Positions 17,119 to 25,494 of a stretch of 48,683 bases of DNA are shown piece after piece. The translations under genes were made by a program, and so were the position numbers. Location of the stretch: contig JANXVC010000337.1 of the NCBI GenBank assembly GCA_025351925.1, positions 1-48,683 of the forward strand. The letters run 5' to 3'. Positions within the stretch are counted from its first letter, which is position 1. Every line of letters starts with the position of its first letter. Under the pieces are notes generated by a model. It did not search any database. It was given only the letters and a program-made list of their open reading frames with translations, and was not told where the DNA came from. Source of the DNA: Rhodospirillales bacterium. GTDB lineage: Bacteria > Pseudomonadota > Alphaproteobacteria > Acetobacterales > Acetobacteraceae.

Positions 17119-18699
17119 CTACTTCACGGTCACGTAGCGCAACGGAAACCAATTATCCGCCATCTGCTGCAGCTCGACGTTGCTGCGATAAGCCCAGACG
17201 ACGGTCTGCTGATGCAACGGGATGAACGCCGCCTCGTCATGGATGATCTTGGAGGCGCGCTCGATCTGCTGCTGGCGCCGGGCCGCGTCGGTCTCGACGG
17301 CCATCTGGTCAAGCGTGTCGTCGAATTCCTTGTTCGACCAGCCGCCGTCGTTGAACACCCCGCGCACGCCGTTGCGGGTGCCCGCGAGGTTGAAGAAGCT
17401 GTTGAGCGCGTCGTAGGTGGTGGGCGTCCAGCCGAGCATGTAGAAGCTGGTGTTATAGCCCGGGTTGGAGATCTGCGCGAAGTACTGCAGCCGGGTCTGC
17501 GCGTTCAGCGTGATCTTCATGCCGATGCGGGCCAGCATGTTGGTGACCGCCTGGCAGATTGCCTCGTCATTGATATAGCGGTCGTTCGGGCAGTCAAGGG
17601 TGACGCCGAAGCCGTTCGGATACCCGGCCTCGGCCAGCAGCTTCTTGGCGGCGTCGGGATCGTACTTGTGCCGCACGTCGGATGCCTCGGTGTAGCCGTT
17701 GACGCCCGGACCATACATCAGGCCGGTCGGGTGGCTCTGGTTGCGCATGACCCGGCTCTGGATCGCCTTGGCGTCCACGGCCATGTTGAACGCCTGGCGC
17801 ACGCGGATGTCCTGGAACGGGTTCTTGCCCTTCACGTCCGATTTCAGCAGCTCCGGCCGGGACTGGTCGAAGCCAAAGAAGATCGTGCGCAGCTCCGGCC
17901 CGACCGCGAGCTTTAGGCCCTGGGTATGGCCGATCCGGTCCATGTCCTGCGGCGGCACGGTGTAGATCATATCGACATCGCCGGACAGCAGCGCGGCGAC
18001 GCGGGTGTTGGCCGACGAGATGACGTTGAACGTCACCTCGGTCAGGTTATGCTCGGGCTTGTCCCACCAGGCTGGGTTGTTGCGCAGTGTCGTGCGCCGG
18101 TCGGGCTCGCGGGTGCCCAGGATGAACGGGCCGGTGCCATTGGCGTTGCGGGTGGCGAAGTTCTCCTCCTTGACCTTGGTAAGGTCCGCCGGCTGGGTGG
18201 CATTATGCGCCTCGCACCATGCCTTCGACATGATGCCCCATTGGGTGAGCTCCTGCAGGAGGATCGGGTTGGGTGCCTTGGTGATGAAATCGACGGTCAG
18301 GTCATCGACCCGCTTCACTTCCTTCACGGTCGAGAAGTTGCTGTTGATCTGGCTGCCTGGGCCGGTCGCGCGCTGATAGCTGAACACGACGTCATCGGCG
18401 GTGAACGCCTCGCCGCCATGGAACTTGACGTCCGGCCGCAGGTGGAAGCGCCAGGTCAGTGGGTCCGGCTGTTCCCAGCTCATGGCCAGCGCCGGCTCGA
18501 CCTTGAGCTCGCGGTTACGGCGCACCAGCGGGTCGTAGATGTTCTGCGCGAACGACAGCAGGAAGGTCTCGTTTCGGGTGTAGGGATCCATCGAGTTGGC
18601 GTCACCGTCATTGGCCCAGCGGAATGTGGCAGCCGAGGCAGGCAGCGCCGCGCCGAGCCCCACGGAAAACAGAGACGCCGCCAAGACCGATCGCAGCAT
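17119..18699 (-). CDS. ABC transporter substrate-binding protein, family 5 (dipeptide/oligopeptide type)
   Basis: Periplasmic binding protein of 526 residues. ATG at 18699 (MLRSVLAASL) gives a clean Sec signal peptide ending ASAATF; the longer frame from 18792 has an unlikely Cys/Gly-rich leader. Family 5 features are LDPYTRNETF-like N-terminal text, YDPLVRRN, WRFHLRPDVKFHGGEAFTADD and LLAEAGYPNGF. It is placed after both ATPases, 60 bp downstream, with the amidohydrolase following. Ligands of this family range from peptides and nickel to glutathione and opines; the amidohydrolase partner suggests an amide conjugate (inference). Confidence 0.92.
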   Translation of the reverse strand: MLRSVLAASLFSVGLGAALPASAATFRWANDGDANSMDPYTRNETFLLSFAQNIYDPLVRRNRELKVEPALAMSWEQPDPLTWRFHLRPDVKFHGGEAFTADDVVFSYQRATGPGSQINSNFSTVKEVKRVDDLTVDFITKAPNPILLQELTQWGIMSKAWCEAHNATQPADLTKVKEENFATRNANGTGPFILGTREPDRRTTLRNNPAWWDKPEHNLTEVTFNVISSANTRVAALLSGDVDMIYTVPPQDMDRIGHTQGLKLAVGPELRTIFFGFDQSRPELLKSDVKGKNPFQDIRVRQAFNMAVDAKAIQSRVMRNQSHPTGLMYGPGVNGYTEASDVRHKYDPDAAKKLLAEAGYPNGFGVTLDCPNDRYINDEAICQAVTNMLARIGMKITLNAQTRLQYFAQISNPGYNTSFYMLGWTPTTYDALNSFFNLAGTRNGVRGVFNDGGWSNKEFDDTLDQMAVETDAARRQQQIERASKIIHDEAAFIPLHQQTVVWAYRSNVELQQMADNWFPLRYVTVK

Positions 18700-18758
18700 C
18701 TCTAAAACACCCCATTCATTATAGCAGTGACGATAGCAGACGCAGCCTTTGTCGCAAC

Positions 18759-19763
18759 TCACGCCCCCCGCCCCTCCTCCACCGCATGGCACGCCGCGAG
18801 CACGTCACCGTCCAGCGTGTGCCGAGGCACCTCCGCCCGGCAGCGCGCGTTGGCGAGTGGGCAGCGCGGGTGGAAGGTGCAGCCGCTCGGCGGGCTGATC
18901 GGGCTCGGCACCTCGCCGCCGATCGGCGCGCGGGCCCGGCTGTTCGTGCCGCCGGCCATGCCGATGTCCGGGATCGCGTCTAGCAGCAGCCGCGTGTAGG
19001 GGTGCCGAGGGTTACCAAAAATGCTCTCGCCGGGTCCGTATTCGACGATGCGGCCCAGGTACATGACGCCCAGCAAATTCGACATGTGGCGGACCACGGC
19101 CAGGTTGTGGCTGATGAACAGGTAGGTGATCTGCATGCGCTCCTGCAAATCGCGCATCAGGTTCAGAATTTGCGCCTGCACCGAGACATCCAGCGCGCTG
19201 GTCGGCTCGTCGCAGACCAGGAACTCCGGCTCGCTCGACAGCGCGCGGGCGATAGAAACGCGCTGGCGCTGACCGCCGCTGAACTCATGCGGATATTTTT
19301 CGCCGTCGCGCGGCGACAGGCCGACCTGGGTCAGCAGCTGCCCGACCCGGTCCTGTACGTCGCGGCCCTTCAGCAAACGAAAGGCGCGGATCGGCTCGGC
19401 GACGATGTCCGACACGCGCCAGCGTGGGTTCAGCGACGCGTACGGGTCCTGGAAAATCATGTTCGTGCGCCGCCGCAGCGCCGGCTGCGCCCGGGCGGCC
19501 GAGAGGTTCTGCCCCTCAAAGCGGATCTCGCCACCGCTCGGCGCATACAGACCGACAGCCAGGCGTCCGACGGTGCTCTTGCCGCAGCCGCTCTCGCCGA
19601 CCAGCGACAGCGTGCGGCCCAGCGTGACCGCGAACGAAACTGCATCGACCGCGCGGAGCACGCGCCGCCCCTCCCCCGCCAAGGTGCGCTGCAGCCAGGG
19701 CCGCGAGACGTCGAAAGTGCGTGTGACCTCGATGGCCTCAAGGATCGTCCGCGTTTCAGTCAT
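18759..19763 (-). CDS. Dipeptide-type ABC transporter ATP-binding protein (DppF/OppF-like)
   Basis: Nucleotide-binding subunit of 334 residues: Walker A GESGCGKS, Q-loop IFQDPYASLNPRW, signature FSGGQRQR, Walker B FLVCDEP and H-loop ISHNLAV. The C-terminal extension has the Cys cluster typical of peptide importers (CTFHPRCPLANARC, then a fourth Cys near the end), which in relatives holds an iron-sulfur cluster. ATG at 19763 overlaps the stop of the partner ATPase (ATGA). With that partner it should form the asymmetric ATPase dimer of the dipeptide-type importer. Confidence 0.93.
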   Translation of the reverse strand: MTETRTILEAIEVTRTFDVSRPWLQRTLAGEGRRVLRAVDAVSFAVTLGRTLSLVGESGCGKSTVGRLAVGLYAPSGGEIRFEGQNLSAARAQPALRRRTNMIFQDPYASLNPRWRVSDIVAEPIRAFRLLKGRDVQDRVGQLLTQVGLSPRDGEKYPHEFSGGQRQRVSIARALSSEPEFLVCDEPTSALDVSVQAQILNLMRDLQERMQITYLFISHNLAVVRHMSNLLGVMYLGRIVEYGPGESIFGNPRHPYTRLLLDAIPDIGMAGGTNSRARAPIGGEVPSPISPPSGCTFHPRCPLANARCRAEVPRHTLDGDVLAACHAVEEGRGA

Positions 19764-20716
19764 GCATACAGCCAGCAGGCCGCAGCGGTCTGCCGAGCCG
19801 GCATCAGCTCCGGCCGCTCATCACGGCAACGATCGAACGTCCGTGGGCAGCGCGGATTGAACGGGCAGCCCGGCGGCATCGCGTTCAGCCGCGGCATCGC
19901 GCCCTCGATCTGCCGCAGCCGCTCGACCCGTGCGTCCAGCACCGGGATGCTGCCCATCAGCCCCACGGTGTAGGGGTGCGACGGATGCCGCACGACCTCC
20001 GCCACGCCGCCTATCTCGACCACCCGGCCCGCATACATCACCGCGATCCGGTCCGCCGCCTCGGCGATCACGCCCATGTCGTGGGTGATCAGCATGACCG
20101 ACAGCCCTCGCTCCTGCGTCAGGCGCCGCAGCAGCGCGATCACCTGCGCCTGGATCGACACATCGAGCGCCGTCGTCGGCTCGTCGGCGATCACCAGCCG
20201 CGGCTCCGCGCACAGAGCGAGCGCGATCACCACACGCTGCCGCATGCCGCCGGAGAACTCGTGCGGGTAGGCGTCGATGCGCTGTTTGGCGGCGGGGATG
20301 CCGACATCCTCCAGCCAGCGGACGGCGCGCAGCCGTGCGTCGGCGTTGGACAGCGGCAAATGCGTCTGCATGGTCTCGATGAGCTGGCGGCCAACCGAGT
20401 ACAGCGGGTTCAGCGTGGTCAGCGGGTCCTGGAAGATGGCGCCAATCTGCTTGCCACGGATACGGCGCATCTTCTCATAGGGCAAGTCGTCGATGCGATG
20501 GCCCTGCAGCAAAACCTGGCCGCCGCCGATGCGGCCCGGCGGCTCCAGCAGGCCGATGATCGCGGCGCCGGTCAGGCTCTTGCCCGCGCCGCTCTCGCCG
20601 ACGACGCCGAGCACCTCGCCAGGCGCGATCGAGAACGAGACGTGGTCGAGCGCACGCAGCACGCCGCGCCGGGTCGGGAACTCGACGGTGAGATTTTCGA
20701 CGTCCAGCACATTCAT
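19760..20716 (-). CDS. Dipeptide-type ABC transporter ATP-binding protein (DppD/OppD-like)
   Basis: Nucleotide-binding subunit of 318 residues from ATG 20716 ([18 protein letters not shown]), which overlaps the upstream permease stop. Motifs: Walker [10 protein letters not shown]-loop [21 protein letters not shown], Walker B LVIADEP, H-loop ITHDMGV, and the C-terminal Cys motif [15 protein letters not shown] longer frame to 21607 is only an extension through the permease gene in another frame. Together with the ATPase at 18759 it drives the two permeases upstream. Confidence 0.93.
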   Translation of the reverse strand: MNVLDVENLTVEFPTRRGVLRALDHVSFSIAPGEVLGVVGESGAGKSLTGAAIIGLLEPPGRIGGGQVLLQGHRIDDLPYEKMRRIRGKQIGAIFQDPLTTLNPLYSVGRQLIETMQTHLPLSNADARLRAVRWLEDVGIPAAKQRIDAYPHEFSGGMRQRVVIALALCAEPRLVIADEPTTALDVSIQAQVIALLRRLTQERGLSVMLITHDMGVIAEAADRIAVMYAGRVVEIGGVAEVVRHPSHPYTVGLMGSIPVLDARVERLRQIEGAMPRLNAMPPGCPFNPRCPRTFDRCRDERPELMPARQTAAACWLYA

Positions 20717-21624
20717 CGCAATTTTGGATTCAGCGCATCGCGCAGCCAGTCGCCCAGCAGGTTGATCGACAGCACCAGCAGCACGAGGGTGAGGCCGGGG
20801 AAGATCGTCATCCACCATTCGCCGCTGAACAGGAAGTCGTTGCCGATGCGGATGAGCGTGCCGACCGAGGGCGAGGACGGCGGCAGCCCAACGCCTAAGA
20901 AAGAAAGCGTCGCCTCGGACAGGATCGCGAGGCCCAGGGTCAGCGTGCCGATGACGAACACCGGGCCGAGCACGTTGGGCAGGATATGCGTCAGCATGAT
21001 CCGGCCGGATGAGAGCCCGATGACCCGCGCCGCCATGACGTATTCGCGCCCGCGCTCCACGAGCGTTGAGCCGCGGACGGTGCGGGCGAATTGCGGCCAG
21101 AAGCTGATGCCGATGGAGAAGATCAGCACCTGGGTTTTCAGTCGCTCGTGCATTTCCTGCGGCAGCGCGGCGGTCACGACGCCATCGACGAGGAGGGCGA
21201 TCAGGATGGCGGGAAAGGTGAGCTGGATATCGGCGACGCGCATGAGCACCGCGTCCAGCACGCCGCCGGCATAGCCCGCGAGCAGCCCGACCGCGATGCC
21301 GGCCACAATCGCGAAGATCACCGAGGCCACGCCGATCACGAGGCTGATCCGCACGCCGTACATGATGCCGGACAGGATGTCCCGCCCTTGGTCGTCGGTG
21401 CCGAGCGGGAAGCTCCGCTGCCCCTCGGCGTCCCAGACCGGCGGGATGCGGCTGTCCATCAGGTTCAGCGACGCGAGGTCGAGCGGATTGTGCGGCGCGA
21501 TCCACGGCGCGAGGACAGCGCCCGCGAGGATAATAGCCAGCACGAGCGCCGCCATGAGCGCCACCGGCGAGCGGCGGAAGCTGTATGCGACGTCGCTGTC
21601 CAGCCACCGGGCAATTGCACTCAT
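20713..21624 (-). CDS. Dipeptide-type ABC transporter permease (DppC-like)
   Basis: Inner-membrane permease of 303 residues from ATG 21624. It has the OppC-type N-terminal region (FRRSPVALMAALVLAIILAG, then APWIAPHNP), the conserved FPLGTDDQGRDILSGIMYG, and the EAA-like loop REYVMAARVIGLSSGRIMLT followed by HILPNVLGP. The C-terminal SEATLSFLGVGLPP and NLLGDWLRDALNP are family hallmarks. Its start overlaps the stop of the DppB-like gene (TGATG) and its stop overlaps the next start, so the operon is translationally coupled. Confidence 0.94.
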   Translation of the reverse strand: MSAIARWLDSDVAYSFRRSPVALMAALVLAIILAGAVLAPWIAPHNPLDLASLNLMDSRIPPVWDAEGQRSFPLGTDDQGRDILSGIMYGVRISLVIGVASVIFAIVAGIAVGLLAGYAGGVLDAVLMRVADIQLTFPAILIALLVDGVVTAALPQEMHERLKTQVLIFSIGISFWPQFARTVRGSTLVERGREYVMAARVIGLSSGRIMLTHILPNVLGPVFVIGTLTLGLAILSEATLSFLGVGLPPSSPSVGTLIRIGNDFLFSGEWWMTIFPGLTLVLLVLSINLLGDWLRDALNPKLR

Positions 21625-22592
21625 CAACGAACCACCCGAAGGCGTGGATCGACGGCGTAGTACAGCAGGTCCACGACCAAATTGATCAGCACGAACAGCA
21701 CCGAGATCATCACCAGGTAGGCCGCCATCACCGGCACGTCCGCCACCTGCACCGACTGCACGAACAGCAGGCCCATGCCGGGCCACTGGAACACCGTCTC
21801 GGTCACGATCGAGAATGCGATGATGCCGCCGATCTGCAGCCCGGCGATGGTGATGACCGGCACCAGCGTGTTGCGCAGCGCGTGGCCGAAGTTGATCGCC
21901 CGGGTGCCGAGCCCGCGGGCACGGGCGAACTTGATGTAGTCGCTGCGAAGCACCTCCAGCATTTCGGCCCGCACCAGGCGCATGATGAGCGTCATCTGGA
22001 ACAAGCCGAGCGTGACCGCCGGCAGGATCAGCGCCTTGAGGCCGCCCGTCGTCAGGAACCCGGTGCTCCAATGCGGGAAGCGCACGACGTCGCCGCGGCC
22101 GAAGCTCGGCAGTACCTGCAGCCAGACGCTGAACACCAGGATCAGCAGGATGCCGATCAGGAACGTCGGCAGCGACACGCCGATCAGGCTGAAGATCATG
22201 AATACGCGGGAGGAAAAGGCGGTCCGGTAGATGCCGGTATAGACCCCCATCGGCACGCCGATCAGCAGCGCGAACACCGAGGCGGTGAGTGCGAGTTCGA
22301 GGGTCGCGGGCATGCGCTCGGCGAGCAGGTCGGTCACCGGACGGGCCAGGCGGTAGCTGATGCCGAACTCCCCGTGCAGCGCTGCCCACATGAACTTGGC
22401 GTACTGCACGAAGAACGGCTGGTCGAGGCCGAGCTGTTTCACCAGCGCGACCCGCTGCGCCTCGGTGTAGTCGGTGCCGAGCATGATGGTGACGGGATCG
22501 CCGACGAAGGCGAACATGGCGTAGGCGATCAATCCGACCACGAGCACGACCGGGACGGCCTGCAGGACGCGCGACACGATAAAGGCGAACAC
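21624..22592 (-). CDS. Dipeptide-type ABC transporter permease (DppB-like)
   Basis: First gene of the - strand peptide-type operon, about 322 residues. GTG at 22592 (FAFIVSRVLQAVPVVLVV) is preferred because GAGG lies about 8 bases upstream; GTG at 22601 adds three residues and is the alternative. It has the OppB-type N-terminal helix, VGDPVTIMLGTDYTEAQR, the FGISYRLARPV region, and the EAA-like loop SDYIKFARARGLGTRAINFG followed by HALRNTLVPVITI. The gene faces the divergent PhzF-like gene across about 240 bp holding two direct repeats that may be regulatory. Confidence 0.92.
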   Translation of the reverse strand: MFAFIVSRVLQAVPVVLVVGLIAYAMFAFVGDPVTIMLGTDYTEAQRVALVKQLGLDQPFFVQYAKFMWAALHGEFGISYRLARPVTDLLAERMPATLELALTASVFALLIGVPMGVYTGIYRTAFSSRVFMIFSLIGVSLPTFLIGILLILVFSVWLQVLPSFGRGDVVRFPHWSTGFLTTGGLKALILPAVTLGLFQMTLIMRLVRAEMLEVLRSDYIKFARARGLGTRAINFGHALRNTLVPVITIAGLQIGGIIAFSIVTETVFQWPGMGLLFVQSVQVADVPVMAAYLVMISVLFVLINLVVDLLYYAVDPRLRVVR

Positions 22593-22659
22593 TCGATGCA
22601 CCTCGACCCCGGCCGCGCCGGATGCGGGCCACGTGCAGCGTTAGAACGCTTGGGCGGAT

Positions 22660-22712
22660 GCGCCAAGGGGCTTTGATCGGCGCCGGACGCGCTAAGGAGG
22701 TTTGATCGGCGC
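22660..22712. repeat. Two 24-bp direct repeats in a divergent promoter region
   Basis: GCGCCAAGGGGCTTTGATCG plus GCGC-type ending (22660-22683) recurs as GCGCTAAGGAGGTTTGATCG plus the same ending (22689-22712). There are three mismatches in 24 and the period is 29 bp. The pair lies 70-120 bp upstream of the peptide-transporter operon start and 130-180 bp upstream of the PhzF-like gene. Spacing close to three helical turns would place a dimeric regulator on one DNA face. Regulatory function is inference. Confidence 0.5.
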
Positions 22713-22840
22713 GGCGTGCCGGGGCTGGCAACCAACTCCTACGCCGTCCGGCTTGCGCGCCGTTCCAGCATGGGAAATGCTCTCCGGAAACTTTCGCCCG
22801 TGTTACACGCCTCGCCACATACAAACACATAGAGAGATGC

Positions 22841-23770
22841 ATGCGCCGCCGTTTCGCGACCGTTGACGTGTTCACGACAACCCCGTTCGGCGGCAACCCG
22901 CTCGCCGTCGTGCTCGACGCCGCGGGCCTGTCCAGCGCACAGATGCAGGCCGTCGCGCGCGAATTCAACTATGTCGAGACCACCTTCGTGCTGCCGCCCA
23001 GGGACGCCGCCCACACCGCCCAGGTGCGCATCTTCACGCCCGACCGCGAGCTGCCCTTCGCCGGGCACCCGAACGTCGGCACCGCCTTCGTGCTGGCCCG
23101 CCGCGGCGAGGCGTTCGGCCGGACGCTGGGCGACCATATGGTGTTCGAGGAGGGAGCGGGCCTCGTGCCGGTCACGGTATTGCGCGACGGCGGCGAGGCG
23201 GTCGGCGCCGAGCTGACTGCACCCGCACCGTTCCAGCGCGGGCCGGCCGTGGAACCGGCGCTGGTGGCTGCGGCGGTGTTCCTCGGCAGCGACGACGTCG
23301 CGACAGGTGCGCATGACCCCATCGTCGCCTCGGTCGGCTTGCCGTTCCTGATTGCGGAGCTGGGAAGCCGGGAGGCGCTCCGCCGCATCGTGCCCGACGC
23401 TGCCGCACTGGCGGAGGTTTTCAGGCTCGCCCGCGTCACCGGCCTGCACCTCTACACCCGCGACACCGCGCCCGACGACGCACCAGGCGCAAAATGCGAC
23501 CTGAGTGCCCGCATGGTGTGCCGGATGCCGATGGTGATCGAGGACCCGGCGACCGGCAGCGCCAACTGCGCGCTCGTGGCGCTCTTGGCCCAGCTCGCGC
23601 CGCCGCCGGACGCGACCATCGAGCTCGCGATTGCGCAGGGCGTGGACATGGGCCGGCCCAGACTGCTGCAGGCCCGCGCCCGCAAGCGCGCGGGAACGAT
23701 CGAGGCCGTGCATGTCGGCGGACGCTGTGTCGAGATGATGGAGGGCAGCTTTTATTTGGCCGGGCAGTAA
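22841..23770 (+). CDS. PhzF-family isomerase/epimerase
   Basis: PhzF-fold protein of 309 residues. Family marks are FATVDVFTTTPFGGNPLAVV at the N-terminus, the catalytic Glu in FNYVETTFVLPP, PFAGHPNVGTAFVL, and the second-lobe signature DPATGSANCALVALL. The true PhzF isomerises a phenazine precursor, but most family members have unknown substrates, and no other phenazine genes are here. ATG at 22841 has GAGAG upstream. It is divergent from the peptide-type ABC operon and may share its control region. The cytoplasmic location is implied by lack of a signal peptide. Confidence 0.9.
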   Translation: MRRRFATVDVFTTTPFGGNPLAVVLDAAGLSSAQMQAVAREFNYVETTFVLPPRDAAHTAQVRIFTPDRELPFAGHPNVGTAFVLARRGEAFGRTLGDHMVFEEGAGLVPVTVLRDGGEAVGAELTAPAPFQRGPAVEPALVAAAVFLGSDDVATGAHDPIVASVGLPFLIAELGSREALRRIVPDAAALAEVFRLARVTGLHLYTRDTAPDDAPGAKCDLSARMVCRMPMVIEDPATGSANCALVALLAQLAPPPDATIELAIAQGVDMGRPRLLQARARKRAGTIEAVHVGGRCVEMMEGSFYLAGQ

Positions 23771-23942
23771 AGCCCATGGCGAGGCTCAGGCCTCAGCAAG
23801 TAAAGGTTCGTTCGTCGTGTGACGAAGCGCACAGCCGCCAGCTCCGGGCGGGCGTAGATCAGCAATCGCGACCGCGGCGCTAATCGGGACGGAGTTTCGT
23901 GGAGCGCCGAGGAGGCCGCGCTGCTGAACCAGGAGAAAAATC

Positions 23943-24326
23943 ATGAGCACGAAAAGTGTCCTGACCGTTCTGACGATCGCGCTGAGCCTGTCGGCCGGCT
24001 ACGCCTTTGCCGAGAGCGAGGGCAACGGCAACCCCTTCCCGTTCCAGGCTACCCCTCAGCTCACGGCTGGCCGAATGATCGTAACCGATGTCGGATCAGC
24101 AGCCTATCCAGCGCCGATGGGCAGCACGACCCAGCAGTCCGGCCTGGCGCAGCTCGCACCGGCAGCCGGCAGCGAGGCCTCCGTCCAGACACCGGGTTCG
24201 CTGCCGCACGGCTTCTCGGAGGGCAGCGTGATGTACACGCAGTCGCGCAGCGTGAACCGTTACCTGACCAATCGGCTGACGCCCGCGCGTTACCTGGAGG
24301 CCGGCGCCGGGCAACCAAGGAGCTGA
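23943..24326 (+). CDS. Small secreted protein of unknown function
   Basis: Protein of 127 residues with a clear Sec signal peptide (hydrophobic VLTVLTIALSLSAG, cleavage-like AFAES). AGGAG lies 7 bases before the ATG, supporting real translation. The mature part is low in charge and rich in Gly, Ala, Ser, Thr and Pro, with no Cys and no motif I recognise; it contains RSVNRYLTNRL near the end. It stands alone between the PhzF-like gene and the convergent dehydrogenase. Small periplasmic proteins of this look are common in Acetobacteraceae and similar groups; function unknown. Confidence 0.75.
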   Translation: MSTKSVLTVLTIALSLSAGYAFAESEGNGNPFPFQATPQLTAGRMIVTDVGSAAYPAPMGSTTQQSGLAQLAPAAGSEASVQTPGSLPHGFSEGSVMYTQSRSVNRYLTNRLTPARYLEAGAGQPRS

Positions 24327-24405
24327 AAACTTTGACCGTTCGGCGCGGCGGGGCCGACCCTACTTGCAACAGGGCCCGCTGCGACGATACGACGGCATCG
24401 GTGCG

Positions 24406-25392
24406 TTAGGTGCGCAGCCGGGTGGCACGCTCCGCGTTCACCGCACCCGGCGGCATGCGTCCCTGAGCCAGCTCCTCGACCTGCCGCACGGTGTCGAACG
24501 CCTGGTGCTCCGCCGCCTCGGGCGTCAGGCCGCCGATATGCGGGGTCGCGATCACGTCGGGGCGGCCGGCCAAGGCGGGGGTCGGCTGCTGGTCTGGCGC
24601 GCGGCCCACATCCATCGCTGCCCCGGCAAGGTGCCCGGTGTCGAGCGCTTGGCGCAGCGCCGTCTCGTCCACCAAGCCGCCGCGGGACAGGTTGATGAAG
24701 AACGCACCCCGCCGCATGCAGGCGAAAGCGGCGGCGTCCATCAGGTTCTCGGTCTCGGGCGTAGCCAGCGCGAGGCAGACCACGAAATCAGCCTCGCCTA
24801 GCAGCGTTGCAAGCGGCACCTGGCGCAGTGCGGCGTCTTCGACCTTGGCGTCGGGGTCAGCCACCAGCACGCGCATGCCCAGCGCCGCGGCAATCGGCGC
24901 AAGATTGCGGCCGATCATGCCATAGCCGATGATCCCGACCGTGGCGCCGGCGAGCTGACGCCCGGGCCGCGGCGAGGGGGTAATGCCGGCGCGGTAGTCC
25001 ACGACGGAGCGGGATACGCCGCGTGCCAAATCCACCATGAAGCCGACCGCAAGCTCTGTCACCGCCGCCACGAACCCCGGCGTCGCACGGGTCACCAGCA
25101 CGCCATGGCGCGACGCGGCGGCCACGTCGATCGTGCTGATGTCAACCGCGACCCGGCACACCGCCTTCAGGCCCGGCAACGCGGCGAACACGGGTTCGGC
25201 TACCGGCACCGTCCGGTCCGCCACGATGATGTCCGCGTCGCCCGCGGCGGCGATCAGCGCGGCCGGGTCGTCCAGCACGCGGCCGGAGGTGTTGAGCCGC
25301 ACGTCGCCGTGCCGCCGCAACTCGGCCAGGGCACGGTCGCCGTAGTAGTTCGCCAGCATATGCGGCGTGTGGGTCAGCAGGATGCGCATCAT
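24406..25392 (-). CDS. D-isomer-specific 2-hydroxyacid dehydrogenase
   Basis: NAD(P)-dependent dehydrogenase of 328 residues, cytoplasmic. It has the N-terminal catalytic-domain start, a Rossmann motif GIIGYGMIGRN with Asp in VADPD (NAD preference), the INLSRGGLVDE signature, and the catalytic His in TPHIGGLTPEA. It interconverts a 2-hydroxy acid and the 2-keto acid; the substrate is not evident (glycerate, phosphoglycerate and others are possible). The gene is divergent from a TRAP transporter across about 100 bp. TRAP systems often import such acids, so the two may serve one pathway (inference). ATG at 25389 is an equally good start. Confidence 0.92.
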   Translation of the reverse strand: MMRILLTHTPHMLANYYGDRALAELRRHGDVRLNTSGRVLDDPAALIAAAGDADIIVADRTVPVAEPVFAALPGLKAVCRVAVDISTIDVAAASRHGVLVTRATPGFVAAVTELAVGFMVDLARGVSRSVVDYRAGITPSPRPGRQLAGATVGIIGYGMIGRNLAPIAAALGMRVLVADPDAKVEDAALRQVPLATLLGEADFVVCLALATPETENLMDAAAFACMRRGAFFINLSRGGLVDETALRQALDTGHLAGAAMDVGRAPDQQPTPALAGRPDVIATPHIGGLTPEAAEHQAFDTVRQVEELAQGRMPPGAVNAERATRLRT

Positions 25393-25494
25393 GGAGGCAG
25401 CCTGGCAGACAACTCGGTTGATTGCACGCGGACCGCGCCCTAGGGTCGGACCACGAAACGATAACCGGCATCAACCGGACAAACTGGGAGCGAG
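25393..25494. promoter_or_regulatory. Divergent promoter region with a split inverted repeat
   Basis: The interval separates the 2-hydroxyacid dehydrogenase (-) from the TRAP operon (+), so both promoters must lie here. CGGTTGA (25415-25421) and its complement TCAACCG (25471-25477) form a 7-bp inverted repeat about 50 bp apart. A shared regulator or loop is possible; with arms this short, chance is also possible. Confidence 0.3.

Noticed and set aside
20713-22968. Very long - strand frame covering two permease genes
   Set aside because: Only its 3' part (20713-21624) has permease motifs; the upstream part is out of frame with the DppB-like gene and reads as Arg/Pro-rich noise.
23805-23830. 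TTCGT...ACGAA dyad upstream of the small secreted protein
   Set aside because: Arms of only five bases in a region rich in CG/GC words; likely chance.
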